Shown here piece after piece: positions 1 through 7,174 of a stretch of DNA of 8,283 bases. Origin of the DNA: Calditrichota bacterium. GTDB lineage: Bacteria; Calditrichota; Calditrichia; RBG-13-44-9; J075. Location: assembly GCA_024275555.1 (NCBI GenBank), contig JAJRYW010000532.1:1-8283 (forward strand), given 5' to 3'. The notes below the pieces were generated by a model. It saw nothing but the letters and a program-made list of their open reading frames with translations, was not told the origin of the DNA and did no database searches. Position numbers and translations under genes: made by a program. How positions within the stretch are numbered: the first letter of the stretch is position 1; the number at the start of each line of letters is the position of its first letter.

Positions 1-1140
1 ACCGAATACCAGGAAGAGTTTACTCCCCGGGACACTTTCTTTGTGAGCATCTCCCGGCAGAATCTGCTTCCCGGCAGCGTGGTCATTCGCGACGGCCTGG
101 GCAATGTGGTTTCCCCGGATAATTATGAGATCGATGTTGCCCGCGGGCAGATTCGCGCCAGTTCTCCGGGAGCGCTGCCGAGTGAAAAATACCTGATTGA
201 ATATCAGTACCACCCGGTCTTCTTCAGCCCCTATATGCAGGGAAATACTGCCCTGAATGTGCCGGTGCTGGACACGGATAATTTTGACGGGGTGACCCTG
301 AACTTTGACAACATCTGGCGCACCGAATCCGACACCGCCGGTTCCGGCTGGAACAGCGATGCCGTGAATTATACTTACCAGCAGGCTTTTGTGCCGATCA
401 ATGTGGGCGGGCGGCTCTTTGAGCCGGTATTCTTTCCGTCCAATTACGAATTGCGGATATTTGATACCGTGGTAGATACCACCTCGAACTTTTTCAATGT
501 ACCCAATTTGCCGCCTACGCCGCGCAAATTCCTGCTCTATAACAAAACCGGCGATTATCAAATTGAGTATGTACATGCCGATATTGACGGCGACTCGCTG
601 CCTTCGCCGCTGGAGCCGATCATCTTCCTGGAACGCGACCCCAGCGGAGAATTTACGGTCTATACCTGGCAGTTGCAGTTGGAGACCCCGGAAAACGATC
701 CTTATCAATTCCAGGGCGGCGAGGTGCTCAGCTTGATCGCCAAATTCCCTTTTAACCGGTTTGACCGTTTCCGGCTGAAAACCGAGATGCCGTCTGTCAG
801 CGATGAGGATGCCAAAAATGAGTTGGACGCCATCCGGGTGGTGCCGAACCCCTACATTGTTTCGCACGAGTTCGAACCGGCGCTGCCGCCCGGGATCACC
901 AGCGGCCGCGGGGAGCGCATTATCTATTTTACCCACCTGCCCGATCAGGCCAAAGTACATATCTTTACCGCCCGGGGCGGTCATGTGGTTACCCTGGAAG
1001 ATGACAACTCCATCTTCGAAGGCACTATCACCTGGAACCTGAAGACCAGGGAGAATCTGGATATTGCTTTTGGGGTCTATTTTTACGTGGTCGAATCGCC
1101 GGTAGGTACCAAACGCGGTAAACTTGCGGTTATCAAGTAA
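1..1140 (+). CDS. C-terminal part of a large secreted surface protein with a sorting-type tail (5' partial)
   Basis: The frame is open from base 1 (reads TEYQEEFTPRDTFFV...), so the GTG at 43 is not a convincing start and the gene begins upstream; 379 residues are visible. The first ~75 form a beta-rich segment with a 'LLPGSVVIRDG...DNYEIDVARGQI' pattern resembling the GSVxV...DYxVDxxxGxI motif of SprA-like and other large surface proteins. The last ~100 residues (from about 829) start with 'DAIRVVPNPY' and end 'FGVYFYVVESPVGTKRGKLAVIK', the layout of a FlgD-Ig/Por-secretion-tail domain: a PNP turn, beta strands, a G-Y-F-Y strand and a terminal K. No cysteine is visible. It probably acts outside the cell or on its surface. 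It lies 56 bases before the PorV-like gene, probably in one transcript. The function of the main body is unknown; the tail assignment is good, while the SprA-like similarity is tentative. Confidence 0.8.
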   Translation, partial: TEYQEEFTPRDTFFVSISRQNLLPGSVVIRDGLGNVVSPDNYEIDVARGQIRASSPGALPSEKYLIEYQYHPVFFSPYMQGNTALNVPVLDTDNFDGVTLNFDNIWRTESDTAGSGWNSDAVNYTYQQAFVPINVGGRLFEPVFFPSNYELRIFDTVVDTTSNFFNVPNLPPTPRKFLLYNKTGDYQIEYVHADIDGDSLPSPLEPIIFLERDPSGEFTVYTWQLQLETPENDPYQFQGGEVLSLIAKFPFNRFDRFRLKTEMPSVSDEDAKNELDAIRVVPNPYIVSHEFEPALPPGITSGRGERIIYFTHLPDQAKVHIFTARGGHVVTLEDDNSIFEGTITWNLKTRENLDIAFGVYFYVVESPVGTKRGKLAVIK

Positions 1141-1186
1141 TGAAGAGTTCCGGTCATCAACAAGGAAAACGACGTTTTTAAATACT

Positions 1187-1190
1187 GAGG
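1187..1190 (+). promoter_or_regulatory. Ribosome binding site that fixes the start of the PorV-like gene
   Basis: GAGG ends six bases before the ATG at 1197. The alternative in-frame TTG at 1191 would sit directly against this GAGG with no spacer, so the ATG is the likely start. Confidence 0.6.
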
Positions 1191-1196
1191 TTGATC

Positions 1197-2225
1197 ATGA
1201 ACGTTCGCCGTCACATCACATCATCAATCCTGCTCATTTTGCTCCTGCTGGGCGCTTTCCAGGCCGGGTGGAGTCAAGATAAAATTGCCACTGCTGCGGC
1301 GCCTTTTTTAGGGATCAGTATCGGCGTGCCGGCTTCGGCCCTGGGCGGCGCCTATGTATCGATGGCCCGCGACGCCTCGGCGCTTTACTGGAATCCCGGG
1401 GCGATTGCCCAATTGCCTAACTCGCAGGTTGCCTTTACCCACACGGAGTGGTTTGTCGACACCAACTACGAGTGGGCCGGGGTGGTGCTCAAACTGAATC
1501 CGGCCTCGGCGGTCGGGGTTAATTTAGCCATTCTTGACTACGGCAGCGAAGAAGTGACCACCGTGCACCAGCCCGACGGCACCGGCGAATTCTGGACGGC
1601 CCAGGATTTATACCTGGCGGTTTCCTACGCCCGCAGCCTTACCGACCGCTTTTCCATCGGCGGATCGGCCAAATACATCCAGCAGAAAATCCATAATGAA
1701 TCTGCTTCGGCGTTTGCCTTAGACATCGGGGTGCTCTATGTCACCCGCCTGAATGGGATGCGGCTGGGGATGAGTATCAGCAACTTTGGCAGCGATCTGC
1801 GCCTGGACGGTAAAGACCTGACCCGCCCGATTGATTTAGACCCCAACAGCGGGGGAAACAATCCCCTGATCACGGCCCGCTTAAAAACCGAACCGTACCC
1901 GCTGCCGCTTTTCTACCGGGTGGGCGTCTCTATGGATGTGATCAAGAGCGGGGAAAGCTCGCTGATGATTACCACCGATGCGCTGGTGCCCAGCGACCAG
2001 TCCACGGTGCTGAATATGGGCGGCGAATTAAACTGGAATGACGTTTTCTTCCTTCGCGGCGGCTATAAATCCATTCTGCGCAGCCGGGCCGAAGAAGGCT
2101 TTACCGCCGGGGTCGGGTTTCGCTACATGGTGCCCGGTTTAGGCAATGTCAGCCTGGATTACGCCTACAATAATTTTGGCTTGTTGGAAGAGATTCATAT
2201 ACTTGGTTTCGGGTTCAATTTTTAA
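1197..2225 (+). CDS. PorV/PorQ-family outer-membrane beta-barrel protein
   Basis: 342 residues from the ATG supported by GAGG at 1187-1190. Residues 1-27 form a signal peptide (MNVRRH, then a Leu/Ile-rich core, then a polar WSQDK region). The mature N-terminus carries the family hallmark 'ASALGGAYVSMARDASALYWNPGAIAQL' (residues ~46-73, split here only for description), matching the GxxAxGMGGAxxAxxDDxxAxYWNPAG pattern of PorV/PorQ/UPF0164 proteins. The rest is alternating amphipathic strands rich in Gly/Tyr, ending 'LGFGFNF' with a terminal Phe typical of BAM-inserted barrels. PorV in Bacteroidota carries T9SS cargo from the translocon to the surface-attachment complex; other family members are less well understood. 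Length fits the family. It sits between two genes whose products carry sorting-type tails, 70 bases before the second. This could be a paralogue serving these substrates rather than the housekeeping PorV; the sequence alone does not decide. Confidence 0.88.
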   Translation: MNVRRHITSSILLILLLLGAFQAGWSQDKIATAAAPFLGISIGVPASALGGAYVSMARDASALYWNPGAIAQLPNSQVAFTHTEWFVDTNYEWAGVVLKLNPASAVGVNLAILDYGSEEVTTVHQPDGTGEFWTAQDLYLAVSYARSLTDRFSIGGSAKYIQQKIHNESASAFALDIGVLYVTRLNGMRLGMSISNFGSDLRLDGKDLTRPIDLDPNSGGNNPLITARLKTEPYPLPLFYRVGVSMDVIKSGESSLMITTDALVPSDQSTVLNMGGELNWNDVFFLRGGYKSILRSRAEEGFTAGVGFRYMVPGLGNVSLDYAYNNFGLLEEIHILGFGFNF

Positions 2226-2295
2226 GAGCGTCAGTGGTAGTACCTTATTATTCATTAACTCACATAAGTTCAATTAATTAACAGGAGATTCCGTT

Positions 2296-4353
2296 ATGAG
2301 GAAAACTTCGCTACTGTTTGCAGTTCTGATGTTGTTGCTGGCATCCAGCCTGGTAATGGCCCAGACTGTAAACGTGACGATTCGCCTGAACACGTCCACT
2401 GTTCCCGATACGGTTGGTTCAAATGCAGTGGTGCAGCTTCGCGGCGATACGCCCCCCCTTACCTGGGGAAATGACACCGGCGGTATTTTAAACCACGTCG
2501 GCGGCGATTACTGGGAAGCCACTTTGGCTTTTCCGGAAAACGCAACGGTGCAGTATAAGTTCTTTGTCAACGCCCAGGGCGACGGCAATGGCAACGGTTG
2601 GGAAACCAATGTAAATACCGGAAGCACCAACCGGGAATTGCACACTGCAACCAGCGACACTACGCTGCCGGTCTTGTTTTTTAACACCGTCAACGGCGGC
2701 GATCAATTGGCCAATCCCTGGCAAGAGCCGGACTCGGTGGAAGTATGGTTCCGGGTTAATGTGGCTCGCCTGGTGCAGGATCAGGTGTTTGATCCGGCCG
2801 TGCAATCTATTGGTGTACGCGGCGGTACTTCCGGCCTGTCCTGGGGCAACACTATCATCTTTAACCAGGAAAGCAACGACGACAACAACCAGTTCGGCGG
2901 CGGCCCCAATTTCTTCTCCGGCCGGGTGGTTTTCCCGGGCGTGACTCCCGGCGATACCGTGTTCTATAAGTTTGTCTACGGCGTGGGCGGCGATCCCAAC
3001 AACAATGGCAACTGGGAGTCCGACGGTCTGACCGACCCGGGTGTGCCCAACCGTTTCTTTGTGGTACCGACCACCATGCAGGACACCACCCTGCGCTGGC
3101 AATACTGGAACAACAATCCCCCGCTGGACATCGTAGGGAACGATACCGCAACAGTGCTTTTCCGGGCTGATATGACCCGCGCCCTGAACGAAAACGGCTT
3201 CAGCCTGGGCGACACCCTCCTGGTTCGCTGGGGTTTCAACGGCTCCGGAAATATTGCTGAAGACACCCTGGTACAGGAACTGGGCAGCAACGTCTGGTCT
3301 AACCTGAACCCGGTGGAAGTCAGCGGCGTGCAAGCCGGCGGCGATCCGCTTCAGTATCAGTACTACCTGGTTAAGCGCGGCGCCGAAGAGCGGGAAATCT
3401 TTTTTGATTTCTTCGACGGTTCCGGAAGCAACAGCCAGGAACGCCGCAAACTGACCATCCCGGCCAGCATTCCCCCGCTCATTCAGGTGGATGACGTGGA
3501 AGACAGCGAATCTTCCATGCGCCGTATGCCGCGGTTCCGCAACACCAGCCCGGTCTCTCAAGCGGTGACGGTCACCTATACCGTGGATATGCGCCCGGCC
3601 TACTACCAGGTACTCATCGGCGGCGATACCCTGGTGGATATTCAGGGACAGCGCAGCGTGTTCCCCGGCCAGCAAGACTCCATCTTTACCTGGGGCGTCT
3701 GGATGAACGGCCCCGGCAGCGAATTCGGCGACTGGGTAACCTGGGGCGCTACCCTGGAAAACACCCTGGAAAACAAAATGTGGGATGACGGAAGCAACGG
3801 CGGCGACGTTACCGCCGGAGACTCAGTCTATTCCGTACAAGTTTTCTATTCCCCGGAGAGTAGTGACTTGATTGGTCAAGTATTCAAGTTCGGTATCCGC
3901 GCCGGTGATAACGAAGGCGGTTTCGGCAACAACCACGTGGAAAATGTGGATGACAGCGCTCCGAACACCTTCATCCATAGCCAATGGGGCTCTATCGATC
4001 CGCTCTTCTACTGGGTCTGGGATTTCGATAATGGTCAACTGACCGGGATTGAAGACGGCGATGTAAATATTATCCGCACCCCGGTTCTGGAAGGCAACTA
4101 TCCGAACCCCTTTAACCCGGTGACTACCATTCGCTTCAAATTGCCGCAAGCCACCAAGGTCAGCCTGGTGATTTACAATGCACTGGGCCAGAAAGTAATC
4201 TCCTTGCTGAATGGCAAGCAGCCGGCCGGTTCGCATATCGTTCGCTGGAACGGACGCGATCAATATGGCCAAACCGTGGGCAGCGGTCTGTATTTCTATC
4301 GCTTAAAGACCAATTCTTATGAAAAGACCATGAAAATGGTGCTGCTCAAATAA
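2296..4353 (+). CDS. Secreted multi-repeat starch-binding-like protein with T9SS type A sorting tail
   Basis: 685 residues; ATG preceded by AGGAG (2283-2287) with an eight-base spacer. Residues 1-22 are a signal peptide ending VMA|Q. Four divergent beta-sandwich repeats follow, about 24-145, 146-276, 277-417 and 418-583. They share an opening strand (VNVTIRL, VWFRVNV, VLFRADM, VTYTVDM), a Trp-Gly motif (LTWGND, LSWGNT, VRWGFN, FTWGVW; Trp 57, 183, 312, 466) and, in the first three, a later YKF/YQY strand. This resembles the carbohydrate-binding-like fold of CBM20/CBM48 and SusE/SusF-type starch-binding domains. Residues ~584-685 are a textbook T9SS tail: GNYPNPFNP, LVIYNALGQKV, AGSHIVRWNGRD, SGLYFYRLKT, KMVLLK. 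There is no cysteine and no catalytic domain, so a binding or scaffold role at the surface is more likely than hydrolysis. A basic, Ser-rich linker (~404-419) separates repeats 3 and 4. It precedes a terminator and then a MalEFG-type importer, supporting a glycan-uptake role. The starch substrate is inferred; export by T9SS is well supported. Confidence 0.85.
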   Translation: MRKTSLLFAVLMLLLASSLVMAQTVNVTIRLNTSTVPDTVGSNAVVQLRGDTPPLTWGNDTGGILNHVGGDYWEATLAFPENATVQYKFFVNAQGDGNGNGWETNVNTGSTNRELHTATSDTTLPVLFFNTVNGGDQLANPWQEPDSVEVWFRVNVARLVQDQVFDPAVQSIGVRGGTSGLSWGNTIIFNQESNDDNNQFGGGPNFFSGRVVFPGVTPGDTVFYKFVYGVGGDPNNNGNWESDGLTDPGVPNRFFVVPTTMQDTTLRWQYWNNNPPLDIVGNDTATVLFRADMTRALNENGFSLGDTLLVRWGFNGSGNIAEDTLVQELGSNVWSNLNPVEVSGVQAGGDPLQYQYYLVKRGAEEREIFFDFFDGSGSNSQERRKLTIPASIPPLIQVDDVEDSESSMRRMPRFRNTSPVSQAVTVTYTVDMRPAYYQVLIGGDTLVDIQGQRSVFPGQQDSIFTWGVWMNGPGSEFGDWVTWGATLENTLENKMWDDGSNGGDVTAGDSVYSVQVFYSPESSDLIGQVFKFGIRAGDNEGGFGNNHVENVDDSAPNTFIHSQWGSIDPLFYWVWDFDNGQLTGIEDGDVNIIRTPVLEGNYPNPFNPVTTIRFKLPQATKVSLVIYNALGQKVISLLNGKQPAGSHIVRWNGRDQYGQTVGSGLYFYRLKTNSYEKTMKMVLLK

Positions 4354-4380
4354 GGCCCTTGTTTTGGGTTGAAAAAAAAG

Positions 4381-4413
4381 AAAAGAGACCCGGAGCAATT
4401 CGGGTCTCTTTTT
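4381..4413 (+). terminator. Strong intrinsic terminator after the starch-binding-like gene
   Basis: GAGACCCG (4385-4392) pairs perfectly with CGGGTCTC (4401-4408) around an eight-base loop, and the stem extends through AAAA/TTTT (4381-4384 with 4409-4412) into a T run. It lies 27 bases after the stop codon. The A-rich stretch on its 5' side would give a T run on the other strand, so it could stop transcription in both directions. Confidence 0.92.
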
Positions 4414-4521
4414 CTAAGGCAGTCTTCACAGAATCTATTCCTGTTATTTGTAATCGTTGTTGCCGGAAAAATTTTATGTTAGCCGCTGATCCACACAGAG
4501 ATACACGCTTACCCCTCCACT

Positions 4522-4562
4522 CACAACGTGGCGCCGCCATAACGTGGCGCCGTTGGCATTGG
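4522..4562 (-). repeat. Palindromic intergenic repeat, copy 1 (inverted)
   Basis: The reverse complement of this 41-base stretch matches 7197-7237 at 38 of 41 positions. Inside are two tandem units with a 16-base period (4522-4536 and 4538-4552, 14 of 15 identical), each with the core AACGTGGCGCCG. The unit is partly self-complementary (GCCAC...GTGGC type), suggesting a REP-like or small non-autonomous mobile element. Confidence 0.8.
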
Positions 4563-4676
4563 GGGAATTCTCATGTTTTTATGGCTTCTGCAGATGTTTT
4601 TTGCAAAAGAAATGGAACTAATAAATAGAGACGAAGATAATTTCAGTTTCGTCCCCCCACAATCCGTGTTGATCCT

Positions 4677-4703
4677 CCAATGACGACGTCACCACGTTGT
4701 GGC
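4677..4703 (+). repeat. Palindromic intergenic repeat, copy 2 (diverged, partial)
   Basis: 23 of 27 positions match the start of copy 3 (7197-7223), including the whole CCACGTTGTGGC core. The second 16-base unit seen in copies 1 and 3 is absent; instead GGGCAGGCATG follows. A CAGTTTCGTCCC stretch at 4644-4655 resembles CAGTTTGTCCC near copy 3, so homology may extend upstream with an insertion between. Confidence 0.65.
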
Positions 4704-4774
4704 AGGGCAGGCATGTAAATCCACGGCCCTTAAAAAATGTCCGGTAGTGCGTTGGTCATCATCAAAACATAGCC

Positions 4775-4787
4775 GCCCCGCAGGGGC
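4775..4787 (+). promoter_or_regulatory. Small GC hairpin just before the MalE-like start codon
   Basis: GCCCC (4775-4779) pairs with GGGGC (4783-4787) around a three-base loop. The AGGGG at 4782-4786 is the only ribosome-site-like sequence near the ATG at 4797 (ten-base spacer) and lies almost wholly in the 3' arm, so folding would hide it. It could tune translation or could be incidental if the true start is further in. Confidence 0.4.
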
Positions 4788-4796
4788 AACCGAAAA

Positions 4797-6110
4797 ATGG
4801 TATCGGAAAAACAAAATATTTATACAACATTTCTGCACGACCTGGGCTTCCAGGTGTTCCCTTTCCGCCGGATGTGGTCTTTCGTTGCTTCTATCGTACT
4901 GTTGCTTTTGATTCTTTTCGCAACAAGCGGCTGTTCGGGAGATTCCGAAAAACGCATCCTGGTTTGGACCTCGCTGCGTCCGGTCGAACGGGAACTGCTC
5001 CAGGAAAAGCTGGATATCTTTGCCAAACGACACCCGGAATACCGGTTTAAGCAGCTTTTCTACGAGACGGAAGAACTGCGCACCAATTTTATCATTTCTG
5101 CCATTGCCGGAAAAGGCCCGGCGCTGATCCATAGCCCCAGCGACAACATCGGCCCGCTGTCGGAGTTGGAAGTCATTATGCCCCTGGAAAGTTATTTTGA
5201 CCAGGCCTTTTTAGACAGTTTCTTAACCGAGCCGTTCCCGGCCAACACCTGGTTTCGGGGACATCTCTACCAGATTGCCGACCGGGTGGGAAATCATCTC
5301 ACCCTGGTGTACAACAAACGATTGATTGCCGATCCGCCCCAAACCATGTCCGAACTGATTGAGGTGGGGAAAACGCTTGCCAAAGACACGGACGGCGACG
5401 GCCAGCCGGATCAATATGCCTTGGCCTGGAACTTTATTGAACCGTTTTTTGTGGTGCCCTTTATCGGCGGCTATGGAGGGTGGATTTTTGATGAAAACAA
5501 TAACCCCACCCTCAACACTCCGGCGGTAATCAAAGCGGCCCAACTTATCTATGATTTGGGCCACAAGTACCGGATTATTCCCCGCGAGTGTGATTACGAA
5601 ACCGCCAACGCCCTGTTTAAGGATGAGAAGTCGGCCATGATCATTAACGGCCCCTGGTCCTGGGGAACCTATCTGAAGGCCGGCATTGATATCGGGTTGG
5701 CCCGGATTCCCAAAATTGACGAGACCGGGCTCTGGCCCACGCCCATGGTTTCTCCGATGGGTTACCTGGTCAATGTAAACCTGAAGGGGGAACGGTTAAA
5801 AATTACCCTGGAATTGCTCCGCTACCTGACCTCCACCGCGGTGGAGCTGGATTTTGCCCGGCGCTTTTCCCTGATCCCTTCCCGGAAAGACGCCGCCGCC
5901 GATTCGGTTCTGCAGCAGGATGAAATATGGCGGGCGGCAAAATACCAGATGGAAGTGGGCCGCCTGATGCCGGTGATTACCGAGATGCGCTGGGTGTGGG
6001 ACGCCATGCGCCCCGCTTACCAGGCCATCTTCCCGGGCAACCTGACCCCGGAAGAAGCCGCCCGGCGAATGCAGGCCCTGGCGGAGAAATTAATTCGGGA
6101 GAATCGATAA
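4797..6110 (+). CDS. MalE-like sugar-binding lipoprotein of an ABC importer
   Basis: 437 residues from this ATG. It binds oligosaccharide in the periplasm and delivers it to the membrane permeases. A hydrophobic segment (28-41) followed by FATSGC gives a lipobox with Cys46, so the mature protein should be lipid-anchored. Similarity to E. coli MalE runs along the length: 'ILVWTSL' at the mature start, 'GKGPALI', 'LTLVYNKRLIADPPQT', 'EPFF...PFIGGYGG', 'AMIINGPWSWG' (MalE TINGPWAWS) and 'GRLMPVITEMRWVWDAMRPA' near the C-terminus. A DTDGDGQPD loop (197-205) is a common Ca-binding-like insertion in family-1 solute-binding proteins. The 45-residue stretch before Cys46 is long for a lipoprotein signal; GTG 4854 (giving MFPFRRMW...) or ATG 4872 would give a normal length, but neither has a good ribosome site. 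The MalF-like gene follows 21 bases after the stop. Ligand probably a malto-oligosaccharide, but other glucans or disaccharides are possible. Confidence 0.9.
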   Translation: MVSEKQNIYTTFLHDLGFQVFPFRRMWSFVASIVLLLLILFATSGCSGDSEKRILVWTSLRPVERELLQEKLDIFAKRHPEYRFKQLFYETEELRTNFIISAIAGKGPALIHSPSDNIGPLSELEVIMPLESYFDQAFLDSFLTEPFPANTWFRGHLYQIADRVGNHLTLVYNKRLIADPPQTMSELIEVGKTLAKDTDGDGQPDQYALAWNFIEPFFVVPFIGGYGGWIFDENNNPTLNTPAVIKAAQLIYDLGHKYRIIPRECDYETANALFKDEKSAMIINGPWSWGTYLKAGIDIGLARIPKIDETGLWPTPMVSPMGYLVNVNLKGERLKITLELLRYLTSTAVELDFARRFSLIPSRKDAAADSVLQQDEIWRAAKYQMEVGRLMPVITEMRWVWDAMRPAYQAIFPGNLTPEEAARRMQALAEKLIRENR

Positions 6111-6131
6111 ACCGTTACCGGATTGTCTTGT

Positions 6132-7010
6132 ATGTCTGTAAAAACCGAACACAGCGCCCGTTTAGCATACCTTTACGCCATGCCTGCTCTGCTGATTATG
6201 GCCATGGTGGTGCTCTACCCCTTTATCTATAATGTGATCATCTCCTTCTCGAATATGAACCTGACCCATTTCCGGAACTGGGAAATCCAGGGCTTTCAGA
6301 ATTACGGCGCGGTTCTGAGCGACCGCGAATTCTGGTGGTACCTCTATAAAACCGTGCTGTGGACGGTGATCAACCTGGTCTTCCATGTGGGCATCGGGGT
6401 GTTTTTGGCGATTCTGCTGAACAAAAACATTCGCGCCAAATCGTTTTTCCGGATATTGCTGATCCTACCCTGGGCGGTGCCGCAATATATTACGGCGCTG
6501 ACCTGGCGGGGCATGTTCAACGCCGAATACGGCGCGGTGAATTTGCTCCTGGGAACCCAGATTCCCTGGCTGTCCAGCGAATGGTGGACTTTCACCGCCT
6601 GCCTGATCACCAACATCTGGCTGGGTTTTCCTTTTATGATGATGGTCGCGCTGGGCGCTTTGCAGAGCATTCCCGATGAACTCTACGAAGCGGCCGACAT
6701 TGCCGGGGCCAGCGGCTGGCAGAAGTTCCGGCACATCACCATACCGCTGCTGAAACCGGTCATGATTCCGGCGATTATCCTGGGAGTGATCTGGACCTTC
6801 AACAACTTTAACGTGGTCTGGCTGGTCAGTAATGGCGGCGAGCCGTCCGACACCACCCATATTTTGGTCAGTTGGGTTTACAAAGCGGCTTTCCGCTATT
6901 TCCGGATCGGCTATGCCGCCGCTTTCTCGATGATCATCTTTGCCATCCTGCTCTTGTTCGGCTGGCGGGTGATCAAGAAAACCGGCGTCACGGAAAATAT
7001 ATATAATTAA
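6132..7010 (+). CDS. MalF-like sugar ABC transporter permease
   Basis: 292 residues; one of two inner-membrane subunits forming the import channel. About six membrane segments are visible (roughly 12-38, 72-97, 106-128, 155-177, 207-233, 262-280). The cytoplasmic EAA loop that docks the ATPase is intact: EAADIAG...HITIP, with Glu186-Ala-Ala, Gly192, Ile202 and Pro205. Conserved family features include 'LPWAVPQYI', 'NIWLGFPFMM' and 'TFNNFNVVWLVSNGGP'-like text (here GGEP). It lacks the large P2 periplasmic domain and extra N-terminal helices of E. coli MalF, as is usual for shorter sugar permeases of other phyla. I chose ATG 6132 over TTG 6123; the ribosome site is weak (CGGA, 6119-6122), and the close spacing to the binding-protein gene suggests translational coupling. 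Unusually, 426 non-coding bases separate it from its MalG partner. Confidence 0.92.
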   Translation: MSVKTEHSARLAYLYAMPALLIMAMVVLYPFIYNVIISFSNMNLTHFRNWEIQGFQNYGAVLSDREFWWYLYKTVLWTVINLVFHVGIGVFLAILLNKNIRAKSFFRILLILPWAVPQYITALTWRGMFNAEYGAVNLLLGTQIPWLSSEWWTFTACLITNIWLGFPFMMMVALGALQSIPDELYEAADIAGASGWQKFRHITIPLLKPVMIPAIILGVIWTFNNFNVVWLVSNGGEPSDTTHILVSWVYKAAFRYFRIGYAAAFSMIIFAILLLFGWRVIKKTGVTENIYN

Positions 7011-7034
7011 TGTGGATTACGAGTTGAGAATTTG

Positions 7035-7054
7035 ACGCTGAGAAACGCTGAAAA
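7035..7054. repeat. Two-copy ten-base tandem repeat
   Basis: ACGCTGAGAA is followed at once by ACGCTGAAAA, 9 of 10 identical. Short and only two copies; significance is unknown. Confidence 0.5.
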
Positions 7055-7174
7055 TTATTTCATGAATGGCAATGGTTGTTAGGCTCAAAACCACAAATCT
7101 TGTCTATTGAGGAAGAGAAAAAAGAAAATTGAGGATGGGTATTAAGTAATTGGCAAAATTGAATCGTCACTTTT

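Larger units (their letters stand above)
4354..4796. other. 443-base spacer without a credible gene
   Basis: This AT-richer stretch separates the secretion block from the sugar-importer genes. It contains a terminator (4381-4413), two copies of a palindromic repeat (4522-4562 and 4677-4703) and a short GC hairpin (4775-4787). A possible 89-residue reading frame (4359-4628) runs through the terminator, is rich in Arg/Cys/Trp, has no ribosome site and looks spurious. A promoter for the importer genes should lie here, but no clear -35/-10 pair is visible. Confidence 0.7.

Noticed and set aside
43..45. GTG as the start of the first gene
   Set aside because: The frame stays open to base 1, no ribosome site precedes it and no signal peptide follows; the gene is cut by the window edge.
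2488..3675. 395-residue open frame on the - strand
   Set aside because: It lies wholly inside the starch-binding-like gene on the opposite strand, has no recognisable domain and an odd His/Gly/Val-rich composition; it is a by-product of the GC-rich codons of the real gene.
4522..4552. CRISPR-like tandem units
   Set aside because: Only two units with a 16-base period and essentially no spacer; no cas genes. It is a palindromic intergenic repeat.
4359..4628. 89-residue open frame in the spacer
   Set aside because: It crosses the intrinsic terminator and a repeat copy, has no ribosome site and an implausible composition.
4601..4629. TTGCAA / AATAGA as a promoter for the importer genes
   Set aside because: Spacing is 17 but the -10 match is poor and it lies nearly 170 bases before the start codon; too weak to claim.
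4689..5132. 147-residue open frame on the - strand
   Set aside because: It covers a repeat copy and the start of the MalE-like gene in antisense, with low-complexity polar text and no family signature.
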